Source: Bacteroidota bacterium
GTDB lineage: Bacteria > Bacteroidota > Bacteroidia > Chitinophagales > Chitinophagaceae
Direction: 5' to 3'
Length of the DNA: 9,276 bases
Assembly (NCBI GenBank): GCA_023426425.1
Contig: JAFAAT010000185.1
Location: forward strand, 1-9,276
The translations under genes were made by a program, and so were the position numbers. Positions 1 through 6,453 of this stretch are shown here, one piece after another. The number at the start of each line of letters is the position of its first letter. Positions within the stretch are counted from its first letter, which is position 1. The notes under the pieces are model-generated. The model was not told the DNA's origin, did no database searches, and saw only the letters and a program-made list of their open reading frames with translations.

Positions 1-1
1 G

Positions 2-706
2 GTTTATGACAGTGAAGGCAAGCTGGTTCAAACCCTACCAGGCACCAAAAGAAAAGGCATCAACAAAGTCTACTGGAACCAGCGTTATACTCCTCCAAAA
101 GTGGCTCGTGGCGGCACAAAAATCGATTATGCAGGCTTCACCGCTCCCCAGGTGCTACCCGGTAAGTACACTGTGAAGCTGAAGATCGGCCCCAAAGAAT
201 ATACGTCCGAGGTGAATCTCGTGCACAATACAGCTGAAAAATCCTATACCCTGGACGATAGAGTGCAGCAGCATACGCTGGCTATGGAGCTTTATAAGCT
301 TCACGAAGAGCTATATGTCCTGGTTGAAAAGATCAACGAAGCCCAAAAGCTCGTAAAGACGTATGATACCAGTGCCGCCATAGGAAAAAACAGGAAGCTG
401 CTTGGGACTTACCACTCTAAGCTCGAGCAATTACGCACAACACTTTTAGCATCTAAACAAAAGTCAGTCTTCGCCGACGAAGAAAAGCTAAGGGAAAAAA
501 TTACTGATCTGTACACCGCAATTTGCTATCAGGAGGCTAGACCGACCAACCTTCAGCAGGAGCGGCTGACCTTCCTCCAGGATGAGTTGAAAAAGGCAAT
601 CAAAGCTCATGAGTCTATTGAAAGCGAGTATAGCGAGAAAGTAAAACTAGCTGTTGCAAATGCAGAAAAGAGCAAGGCCGGTGCAGCAAGAAGTACAGCC
701 CCCTAG
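2..706 (+). CDS. C-terminal part of a VPS10/sortilin-like (BNR-propeller) secreted protein, 5' end outside window
   Basis: The reading frame is open from base 2 to a TAG at 704-706, giving 234 visible residues, so the gene starts upstream of the window. A GTG at 101 is in frame but is not a credible start, because the residues before it already belong to the same fold. Residues 1-76 look like a small beta-sandwich of the FlgD-Ig type: VYDSEGKLVQTL, then VYWNQRY, then PGKYTVKLKIG. Residues about 80-225 are strongly helical and charged (DDRVQQHTLAMELYKLHEEL and onward), with probable coiled coil, and the tail is Lys/Ala-rich. I know this order, an Ig-like strand set followed by a helical tail beginning with an 'R.Q.H...ELY' stretch, from the ends of Bacteroidota VPS10-domain or 'glycosyl hydrolase' BNR-repeat proteins. 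The propeller itself is not in the window, so the family call is an inference from the tail. Substrate and role are unknown. The gene converges on porV and shows no functional tie to it. Confidence 0.6.
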   Translation, partial: VYDSEGKLVQTLPGTKRKGINKVYWNQRYTPPKVARGGTKIDYAGFTAPQVLPGKYTVKLKIGPKEYTSEVNLVHNTAEKSYTLDDRVQQHTLAMELYKLHEELYVLVEKINEAQKLVKTYDTSAAIGKNRKLLGTYHSKLEQLRTTLLASKQKSVFADEEKLREKITDLYTAICYQEARPTNLQQERLTFLQDELKKAIKAHESIESEYSEKVKLAVANAEKSKAGAARSTAP

Positions 707-770
707 CCTTTAACTAGTACTATTAAGCCGTCTGAGGAGATGGCTACTACGGTGAAGACCTGTGCCTGAG

Positions 771-869
771 TTGCTTCTAACTTGGAGGTAGGTTGCTGCT
801 AATTTGCTGCTAATTTGCTGTTAGAAGGCTGGTGCCTTGCTGGCAATCTGCTGGTAATAGGCTGATATC
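771..869. repeat. Degenerate 11-bp tandem repeat, nine units in constant phase
   Basis: Reading in steps of 11 from base 771 gives TTGCTTCTAAC, TTGGAGGTAGG, TTGCTGCTAAT, TTGCTGCTAAT, TTGCTGTTAGA, AGGCTGGTGCC, TTGCTGGCAAT, CTGCTGGTAAT and AGGCTGATATC. The two units at 793 and 804 are identical. GCTG sits at the same position in seven consecutive units (793-869), and the phase never slips. The consensus is about TTGCTG(G/C)TAAT. Eleven is not a multiple of three and the region is not coding, so this is a DNA- or RNA-level repeat. Function unknown. It may be a decayed minisatellite. Confidence 0.7.
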
Positions 870-946
870 CCGCATAGTCCGGTCTTTTCGGTCTGTCCGG
901 TCGCCACACCCCAGTCTCAACCTGGTTCTTGGGAGCATTGGTTGAG

Positions 947-1012
947 AAGCCGCTCTTACTTCGTAGTGAAGCCGGAGTGACTTTGTACCAAAGCCGTACT
1001 AAAGTTATTATT
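947..1012. repeat. Three AAGCCG-headed segments with exact 22-bp spacing
   Basis: AAGCCG occurs at 947, 969 and 991. The 22-base segments beginning at 947 and 969 agree at 14 of 22 positions, including ACTT and GTA further in. The third segment is more diverged, at about 12 of 22 against the second. The spacing is twice the 11-bp period of the repeat at 771-869, and the start is in phase with it (947-793 = 14 x 11), which may be coincidence. No coding frame explains it. Confidence 0.4.
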
Positions 1013-1153
1013 TACCCGTATTTTAATCCCATATTACATATGTGATACTGTCTAAATTGTCTCGGCGCTCTTCGCCATTCTCTCACTCTGCCACACTCCG
1101 TGCCTGCTCCGTCTATCTTCTGTGTAACTTCTCCATCGGTAACTAATAAAACC

Positions 1154-1181
1154 AAAAAGAGGCTACCAAGGCAGCCTCTTT
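1154..1181 (-). terminator. Intrinsic terminator of porV
   Basis: AAAGAGGCT (1156-1164) pairs perfectly with AGCCTCTTT (1173-1181) across an 8-base loop. Read on the minus strand, the stem is followed by TTTTT, then GG and TTTTATT. It lies about 20 bases beyond the porV stop codon. Read on the plus strand only three T follow, so it would be a weaker stop for transcripts arriving from the left-hand gene. Confidence 0.85.
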
Positions 1182-1201
1182 AATCTCAATGCTAATAAAG
1201 C

Positions 1202-2383
1202 TTATTCCTCTGAAGCCCCCTCGATACTATCGAAATCGAACACAAGGGAGAAACGGAACGTATTTGACAACGGGTTGCGGTTAATCCCAGTTCCTGAAGG
1301 CACCAGATAAGAACCATTCAATGTGAACACATTCATCCTAACACCCAGACCGACAGTCAGGTATTTACGATCACCCTTCGTAGCATGCTCAAAAAAGTAT
1401 CCCGCACGCACCGCAAACTGGTTCTGGTACCAGTACTCTGCACCCGCAGAAATCTGGAACTCCCTAAGCTCTTCGCTAAATCCTCCAGGTGCATCACTAA
1501 ACGATCCCAGCATACCGGAAACCACAGATTTTTCAGGAATATAGTATTTAGGCGTACCAGTTGTTGATGTGTCTTGTGGCGTCGGTACCAACAGTTTGTT
1601 GACATCAACAGCAAAAGTAATCTTGTTGTACTCGTCAATCCCCTTCGTGTACGCAGCTCCAATACCTAGGTTGATAGGCAGGAAGTCTTTTCTGGTGGAG
1701 TTATACGAAATCTTAGAACCTACATTGCTAAGTACGGCACCAAAACTAAAGTTGTTGCTGGTGAACTCGTCGATCTCCTGAGTTTTTGTATAGAATACAC
1801 CAAGGTCCGAAGCGAACGCCTTTCCAGGTCTGTAATCTATTCCGGGCGTGCTGCTAAGGCCTGTTGCAATAGCAGAGTGTACATACCGCAGTGAAAGGCC
1901 TATCGACAGGAATTCTGAAAGGCGACGGGAGTAGCCAACATCAAATGAAAACTCACGAGGTTTACCCGTACCAAGTGGCTCGGCATTGATGCCAGTAAAG
2001 TTTATGTCACCAAGTGAAAAATACCTCAAAGAGGCACTGACTGCCTGGTTGTCGTTCTGGCCAAACTTGGCATATCCAGCCAGGTATCCCAGCCAGATAT
2101 CAGGCACAAGGTCCTTCAACCATGGTGTATAGGTCATAGATACGCCAAACTTCTTTGGAGCAAAAGGAATTTTGCCCACATTCCAGAATTGAGCATTGGC
2201 ATCAGGAGAAATGGCAATTCCAACATCACCCATACCACCGGAACGAGCATCCGGCGAAATCCTGAGAAACGGTACGGCTGTCGTAATTGTATTAACCTGG
2301 CCATTGAGGTTCGTTTGTGCAATGGATTGGGTTGTTAAACCGGTTAATAAGCTTAATCCAATTAAAGCAAAGCGTTTTGCCAT
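1202..2383 (-). CDS. porV: Type IX secretion system outer-membrane protein PorV (LptO)
   Basis: The product is 393 aa with an N-terminal signal peptide (MAKRFALIGLSLLTGL, likely cut after SIAQ at residue 23). The mature part is a beta-barrel: alternating strands, aromatic girdles and an ending that resembles an outer-membrane protein's last strand (FRFSLVFDF, then a short acidic tail). Near the N-terminus it has the PorV/PorQ-family signature, residues 37-60, AVPFLRISPDARSGGMGD followed by GIAISPDAN. Known of the family: PorV is a FadL-like barrel that binds the C-terminal sorting domain of T9SS cargo, plugs or docks on the SprA translocon and delivers cargo to the PorU sortase. Length and the adjacent porU fit PorV rather than the paralogue PorQ. 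It lies 79 bases downstream of porU on the same strand and also has its own promoter (2412-2442). The start is the ATG at 2381-2383, preceded by an A/T-rich leader without a Shine-Dalgarno sequence, as usual in this phylum. A strong terminator follows the gene. Confidence 0.93.
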   Translation of the reverse strand: MAKRFALIGLSLLTGLTTQSIAQTNLNGQVNTITTAVPFLRISPDARSGGMGDVGIAISPDANAQFWNVGKIPFAPKKFGVSMTYTPWLKDLVPDIWLGYLAGYAKFGQNDNQAVSASLRYFSLGDINFTGINAEPLGTGKPREFSFDVGYSRRLSEFLSIGLSLRYVHSAIATGLSSTPGIDYRPGKAFASDLGVFYTKTQEIDEFTSNNFSFGAVLSNVGSKISYNSTRKDFLPINLGIGAAYTKGIDEYNKITFAVDVNKLLVPTPQDTSTTGTPKYYIPEKSVVSGMLGSFSDAPGGFSEELREFQISAGAEYWYQNQFAVRAGYFFEHATKGDRKYLTVGLGVRMNVFTLNGSYLVPSGTGINRNPLSNTFRFSLVFDFDSIEGASEE

Positions 2384-2411
2384 TCTAATTATGATTTATT
2401 TTAAAGTTTTG

Positions 2412-2442
2412 CAAAGGTATTTTATTTCAGGATGTCCGCAAA
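2412..2442 (-). promoter_or_regulatory. Bacteroidota-type promoter of porV
   Basis: On the minus strand TTTG (2442-2439) is followed after exactly 19 bases by TACCTTTG (2419-2412). This matches the primary sigma factor consensus of the phylum (-33 TTTG, -7 TAnnTTTG). Transcription should begin near 2405, about 20 bases before the porV ATG. porV can therefore be made independently of porU, although no terminator separates the two. Confidence 0.7.
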
Positions 2443-2462
2443 CTGGACTGCTACCGCCAATA

Positions 2463-5400
2463 TTAAGGTATCAACACTAGTTTTTGGTATGCAGTTGTTT
2501 TAATTCCTCTGCCGTTCGTAGCGTGCAGTCTGTAAACATACAAACCCGACGGCAGTTTTGCACCATTATTATCCGTCCCATCCCACTGAATTTCATTGCT
2601 CCTGCTCCCGGACGGTGTAAAGTCTTCCTTTATCGTCCGGACAAGGGCACCGGAGGTGGAGAAAATATAGATTTGAACGGAAAGCTCCTCCCCTGGATGA
2701 TTATGTTCAAAAATGAATCGCGTGTTGTCACGGAATGGATTGGGATAGTTCATCAGATTGAGTATGCGGACAACGCTGCCATTAACTACTTCAAAATTCA
2801 CAATTCCCTCGCCCGAGTTGTTATTCATATCCCAGGCTTTGACTCTCAAACTATGTCGCCCATCAGCAAGTCCGGTAACAGGGAAGTAGACGTAGCCACG
2901 GGTATAATCGTTTGGAGCAGTCTCATAATAATCATTCAGAATGTAGGGTTGGTGCACCTGGTCGTCTAAAATGGCTGTAAGATCATGTCCAATACTATTT
3001 CCTGAAACATTTATCCCAGTTTCATCACTCAGTTGCACATAGAGCATAGTGTTGCTACCAGTAATTCCCCCATCAAGAAACAATGAATCATTCATGAACG
3101 GCCGAACAATAGGTGGATCATTCTCAATCTCCGGATTGTCAGAAAAACCTCCAATAGTTACCGTCGTGTCTACGCCAGCCGCATCAGTGACTCCGTTTTC
3201 CGCGTAGTAACTGATTTTGCCTACACCATGTTCGTAGTTTAAGTCTTTGGGCGCAACAAAAACAATCGTAAACCGCCCATTACTAACAGTAGCTTTCCCC
3301 TTGTAAATGATATTGTTTCGAACTTTAAAAGCTCTCGGGTTCGGATCAAGAGTCATCTGTGTGCGCGGCTTGTCATAAATCGTCACATACACAGTTCCAT
3401 TGAAATCTGTAATTACAGAACCGTTTATGTCCCGTACACTACCGGAAATCTGATGTTTTCCCAGAGCGGAAATGGTGTCAGAAACCTGCGCCGTACTACC
3501 GTCAACAATTTCATCGGTTACGATCTCATGTTCCGGAAATGCCGGTGTAATGGCTGGGTCTCCCAGCAACGCGAACTTCCTGAAGTTCGCTAAAGAAAAC
3601 TGATCTCCGGTATCTGCGTAAGTAAGATTCTTGCTATACCTGAAAGCATCACCAAAAGTTGGCCACCTGCCATCGAACTTCCGAAACTGTGTGCTGATAT
3701 AAGCCATGTTCATGGGCCTGTTCAGGTGCTGATAAACTAACTGTGTTGTCGTGAGCAATGCAATCGCACCTCCGTCTTCTTTGAGAATCAGCCTTTCACC
3801 CGCCGACGGGGCCGTCGGTTCATCGTATTTGCTGAACTCACAGGTGGCGGTTATTACTATCGGCAGCTTGTTGATATTCTTCCAGCTATTGAAATCGTCC
3901 TGCGTCAGGATTCTTTCATGGGCCAGCGTAGAAATGCTCCCGTGGCCATTATAGTTCATGAAGAATGTCCCTTTAAACACCGCATCATTGATAGCCTTGT
4001 TGGCATTAGGCGCTCTCAATCCCCCCGGTGTAGAAATCTTGGGTATCGCAGCCAGATGGACCTTTGTCGGATTATAAATGTTGTTGGTAATGATGCTTGC
4101 CATTATTTCCCCGTCCTCAAAATGCACGTGATTATCACTATCGTCAGTAACAATTGTAGTCGACAATCTCCATGGGCCCAAAGAAGCCGGACTTTGATAG
4201 TTGATTATCTTGTCTACAATCTTCATAGCAGACGTAGCAGTAGTCACTGGCAATCGGCCCACTCCCAGATCCAGAGTATTGGCAATACCCCAGTTTTCAA
4301 TTTCTTCGTTGTCATCCAGGAAGCCAAAACCGTCCTCTGAACAGTAACTCACCAGGGCTACTACTGACTCCGAGGTTTCATAGGTAGGAACGAAATTGGT
4401 GTTATTTGGCACCCTGTCTTTGTAGTCATAAGAAGCGTCACCAAACAACAAAAGGTATCTGGGCATTTCAGAGCTGTCTGTCCCTGCCCGGTCGTAAAAC
4501 ATCTTGGCGAAATCCCTTATAGCCGCTATGTCTTGAGATCCGGAACTGAATTCGTTGTAGACCTTCTCTGTAGTAGTAACAAGTACCCGTAATTGGTTCT
4601 TCTGCCTGTGGAAATCCGCAAGTTTATTGGCAGCATCCAGAAAGTTTTTGTGCGTAACAATCAGGTAGTCCGCTTGTGCCTCACCATGTAGATTTTGATT
4701 TTCAACCTCTTCGACAAACACCGGTGTGTGAAAATCTGAACCATCAAAAGCAATAAACTCATGTAGAGTAGATGCATCCTGTGTAAAGCTGTATTCAGAG
4801 CCAGAAAAACTGCCGTTCATACGAACTGGCGCCAGGGGATCAGTGACGTCCCAGACCACAAGATTGCTATTCGCATTGCTGATTTTATAGGTTGCGATTT
4901 TCCCCGGCCCCACACTGTTCCAGTCGCGGAAAGTGAACTGGCCCGATCGACTGGTAAGCGATTGTCTGCCATTTATTTCTATAAAGTCAAGATAACCTCT
5001 CCCGTTAGCTGCACTGCTTGTATATGTAAATTCCAGCGCAGCAGCGTTACCCGGTGAGGGGACGCGGATCGAAGCTAAAAAATTGCTTACAGGATTCGAC
5101 TCAGCGTCATCTTTGATAGCATTCATCGTATGGTTGCCTATCGGCAGTCCATTAAGGTTTACCGAAAATTGGTTGGGATACGATACCGATGTTGAGGGAA
5201 CGTGGTACCTGATATTCAAACTGTCTGTTGAATTTCCAAGGTCAAAGTTGAATGTCCTGGTACTATGTTTGCCAGGTTCATTGCTGAATTCCTCGCCCCA
5301 CCAAAGCTTGCCGTAATTGCCAACCTTTGCGAGGTCGTTATGATGAAGCCAATAGTCGTTATAGCTGGTAACAATCTCATTACCAATGAGATTTCCCGCC

Positions 5401-6200
5401 TGTGATGGCACCCTCTGGCCTTGGCCGAGATCAAAATTCAGAAAGTAGAAACTGCTGTCCTCATAGATGTTTTTGACATGAATAAAGGACCTCCGGGCGG
5501 AGTCTTTAACCCATGCAGTAGGACCACTGGCATAGAATAAGATATGATCGCCCGGATCAAAACGATTGTCACCACCATCGACTACAACGATTTGGTTTTC
5601 AACAAGATCTTCCGGCCTGGGCACTGCATTGCTTTCCGACAAGACCTGCCCGCCATTTCCATAAAGCCTGATTTTCAAAGGATCTAGTTCCCCCGGATTT
5701 ACACCTAGCTTGGACTGGATAAAATCAAAATCAATCTTGTACATGCCTTTTTCTGCCACCGCTATCTTATACCAGTCGCCGCTAGCCAGCACACTTGCGT
5801 TTGCCGTTGTTTTTGCTTTTGGCATTTTTGTTGATGGAAGGGGAGTCTCCTCGATTTGCAGCGTAAATGAATTCAATACGCCGTTCTGCTTTGTTACTTC
5901 AACCGTATTATATGCAGGTATCCTGATTAGCGCGAACGGACGTTTCCTTTCCTTGCCTAATACAATATTAAACTCAGTGGCCGGTTTCAAAGACACACCT
6001 TCCGGAACTTCCTGAACCTCCGTGTAGCGCGGTTGCAAAAGCTTCACCTTCGGCGTGTCATAGTTTTCAAGCCAAACCTTCTGGATCACATATCCATTTA
6101 GAACATCCTGCGGCCCGATCACATACTCAGTCATGTGCTGGGCGATCGATGAAAAGCCCGATAGGAGCAATAGCGATAAAGCTGTGAGTGACTTTCTCAT
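2463..6200 (-). CDS. porU: Type IX secretion system sortase PorU (gingipain-like C25 peptidase)
   Basis: The product is 1245 aa from the ATG at 6198-6200, where a clean signal peptide begins (MRKSLTALSLLLLSGFSSIAQ). A longer in-frame ATG at 6246-6248 would put 16 polar residues before the signal and lies upstream of the predicted promoter, so I reject it. Order of parts: an N-terminal beta-rich region (about 22-500), a peptidase C25 catalytic domain (about 510-890), beta-sandwich domains (about 915-1140) and a C-terminal sorting-type domain (about 1147-1245). The catalytic pair is visible as His753 in NYNGHG and Cys787 in TATCEFS, with RYLLLFGDASYDYKD (581-595) and GVGRLP (646-651) upstream. 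The C-terminal domain has NYPNPF (1151-1156), WDGTDNNG (1206-1213) and PSGLYVYRL, and ends in KLVLIP. Known of the family: PorU is surface-exposed, removes the C-terminal domain from T9SS cargo and joins cargo to A-LPS, while its own C-terminal domain is retained. It is the upstream gene of the porU-porV unit and diverges from gldJ. Confidence 0.95.
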   Translation of the reverse strand: MRKSLTALSLLLLSGFSSIAQHMTEYVIGPQDVLNGYVIQKVWLENYDTPKVKLLQPRYTEVQEVPEGVSLKPATEFNIVLGKERKRPFALIRIPAYNTVEVTKQNGVLNSFTLQIEETPLPSTKMPKAKTTANASVLASGDWYKIAVAEKGMYKIDFDFIQSKLGVNPGELDPLKIRLYGNGGQVLSESNAVPRPEDLVENQIVVVDGGDNRFDPGDHILFYASGPTAWVKDSARRSFIHVKNIYEDSSFYFLNFDLGQGQRVPSQAGNLIGNEIVTSYNDYWLHHNDLAKVGNYGKLWWGEEFSNEPGKHSTRTFNFDLGNSTDSLNIRYHVPSTSVSYPNQFSVNLNGLPIGNHTMNAIKDDAESNPVSNFLASIRVPSPGNAAALEFTYTSSAANGRGYLDFIEINGRQSLTSRSGQFTFRDWNSVGPGKIATYKISNANSNLVVWDVTDPLAPVRMNGSFSGSEYSFTQDASTLHEFIAFDGSDFHTPVFVEEVENQNLHGEAQADYLIVTHKNFLDAANKLADFHRQKNQLRVLVTTTEKVYNEFSSGSQDIAAIRDFAKMFYDRAGTDSSEMPRYLLLFGDASYDYKDRVPNNTNFVPTYETSESVVALVSYCSEDGFGFLDDNEEIENWGIANTLDLGVGRLPVTTATSAMKIVDKIINYQSPASLGPWRLSTTIVTDDSDNHVHFEDGEIMASIITNNIYNPTKVHLAAIPKISTPGGLRAPNANKAINDAVFKGTFFMNYNGHGSISTLAHERILTQDDFNSWKNINKLPIVITATCEFSKYDEPTAPSAGERLILKEDGGAIALLTTTQLVYQHLNRPMNMAYISTQFRKFDGRWPTFGDAFRYSKNLTYADTGDQFSLANFRKFALLGDPAITPAFPEHEIVTDEIVDGSTAQVSDTISALGKHQISGSVRDINGSVITDFNGTVYVTIYDKPRTQMTLDPNPRAFKVRNNIIYKGKATVSNGRFTIVFVAPKDLNYEHGVGKISYYAENGVTDAAGVDTTVTIGGFSDNPEIENDPPIVRPFMNDSLFLDGGITGSNTMLYVQLSDETGINVSGNSIGHDLTAILDDQVHQPYILNDYYETAPNDYTRGYVYFPVTGLADGRHSLRVKAWDMNNNSGEGIVNFEVVNGSVVRILNLMNYPNPFRDNTRFIFEHNHPGEELSVQIYIFSTSGALVRTIKEDFTPSGSRSNEIQWDGTDNNGAKLPSGLYVYRLHATNGRGIKTTAYQKLVLIP

Positions 6201-6235
6201 TTTGGTTATTTGTTGCTGGTTAATGCCCAGTCTAT

Positions 6236-6243
6236 CAAAAATA
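6236..6243 (-). promoter_or_regulatory. -7 element of the porU promoter
   Basis: On the minus strand TATTTTTG matches TAnnTTTG exactly. No good TTG lies at the usual -33 distance; the nearest candidate is CTG 18 bases upstream. Transcription would start near 6229, giving a leader of about 29 bases before the ATG at 6200. The alternative ATG at 6248 would then not be in the transcript, which supports the shorter PorU. Confidence 0.5.
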
Positions 6244-6257
6244 CGCAAATTCGTGCT

Positions 6258-6283
6258 TTGACAGTACTTGGGACGGTTGTCAA
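6258..6283. repeat. Inverted repeat TTGACA-N14-TGTCAA upstream of porU
   Basis: TTGACA at 6258-6263 and its exact reverse complement TGTCAA at 6278-6283 are separated by 14 bases. The site lies just upstream of the porU -7 element, covering the -33 zone and further out, where a dimeric regulator could act. Neither arm has a suitably spaced -10/-7 partner, so these are probably not -35 elements themselves. Short arms mean chance is possible. Confidence 0.35.
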
Positions 6284-6353
6284 GTGTATAAACGCACAGA
6301 CATGATGATTTATTGCAGGGCGACAGTAAAAAAATGTTTTTGCTTTTTTTATC

Positions 6354-6364
6354 CTCCTCAGGAG
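6354..6364. repeat. Short palindrome CTCCT-C-AGGAG in front of the gldJ promoter
   Basis: Five-base perfect arms around one central base, seven bases upstream of the gldJ -35-like TTGACA. It is next to a T7 tract. It could be an operator half-site pair or a chance palindrome. It does not serve as a terminator of any gene in the window. Confidence 0.3.
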
Positions 6365-6371
6365 CAAAGGC

Positions 6372-6402
6372 TTGACATTTTGAAAAGAATGCTCTAACAT
6401 TG
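6372..6402 (+). promoter_or_regulatory. Promoter of gldJ
   Basis: TTG (6372-6374) is followed after 20 bases by TAACATTG (6395-6402), which fits the phylum's TTG/TAnnTTTG pattern with one mismatch in the -7 element. The same bases can also be read as a sigma70-like TTGACA, 17-base spacer, TAACAT. The start of transcription would be near 6409, giving a leader of about 45 bases to the ATG at 6454. A- and T-tracts at 6328-6350 could act as upstream curvature or an UP-like element. Confidence 0.5.
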
Positions 6403-6453
6403 TAACGCTTTTAACAATTTTCAACCAATCGTAGCAAATATTTTTCTCTGATT

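Larger units (their letters stand above)
707..1201. other. 495-base intergenic region between convergent genes, no convincing gene
   Basis: No reading frame of useful length with coding character is visible on either strand, and I see no tRNA-like or rRNA-like segment. The region lies between the stop of the left-hand gene and the stop of porV, so it need not carry a promoter for either. It contains a degenerate 11-bp tandem repeat (771-869), two copies of GTCCGGTC (877-884 and 895-902), three AAGCCG-headed segments spaced 22 bp apart (947, 969, 991), an imperfect palindrome around ACATATGT (1032-1047), a pyrimidine-rich stretch at about 1070-1135, and the porV terminator (1154-1181). No strong hairpin with a T run follows the left-hand gene, so where its transcript ends is unclear. 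Confidence 0.75.
6201..6453. promoter_or_regulatory. Divergent control region between porU and gldJ
   Basis: These 253 bases separate the start codons of two T9SS/gliding genes transcribed in opposite directions. The region is A/T-rich. It contains an outward promoter for each gene (6236-6243 leftward, 6372-6402 rightward), an inverted repeat of TTGACA arms (6258-6283), a short perfect palindrome (6354-6364), and three homopolymer tracts: A7 at 6328-6334, T5 at 6337-6341 and T7 at 6344-6350. I find no gene in it. The arrangement allows coordinated control of sortase and gliding lipoprotein, but no known regulator site is recognised. Confidence 0.6.

Noticed and set aside
101..706. A complete 201-aa gene starting at GTG 101
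   Set aside because: The frame is open back to base 2, and the residues before the GTG complete the same beta-sandwich domain. It is the 3' part of a longer gene.
740..769. Nine-codon ORF after a GAGGAG-like ribosome site (ATG at 740)
   Set aside because: The GAGGAG directly abuts or overlaps the ATG, the peptide is only nine residues, and this phylum rarely depends on such sites.
771..1012. CRISPR array
   Set aside because: The units are 11 or 22 bases with no unique spacers between conserved repeats, and there are no cas genes. The pattern is a tandem repeat.
2431..2450. Small hairpin GTCC...GGAC between porU and porV as a terminator
   Set aside because: The stem is only four base pairs and has no T run after it. 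It overlaps the porV promoter instead.
2484..2969. 161-codon ORF opposite the end of porU
   Set aside because: It is a shadow of porU, whose frame has clear domains. The antisense translation has no recognisable motif.
3918..4340. 140-codon ORF opposite the catalytic domain of porU
   Set aside because: It lies antisense to the conserved C25 peptidase domain and has no protein-like features of its own.
6206..6424. 72-codon minus-strand ORF in the divergent promoter region
   Set aside because: It covers the promoter elements, has no homology I recognise, and overlaps the proposed porU leader. Its composition follows the A/T-rich DNA.
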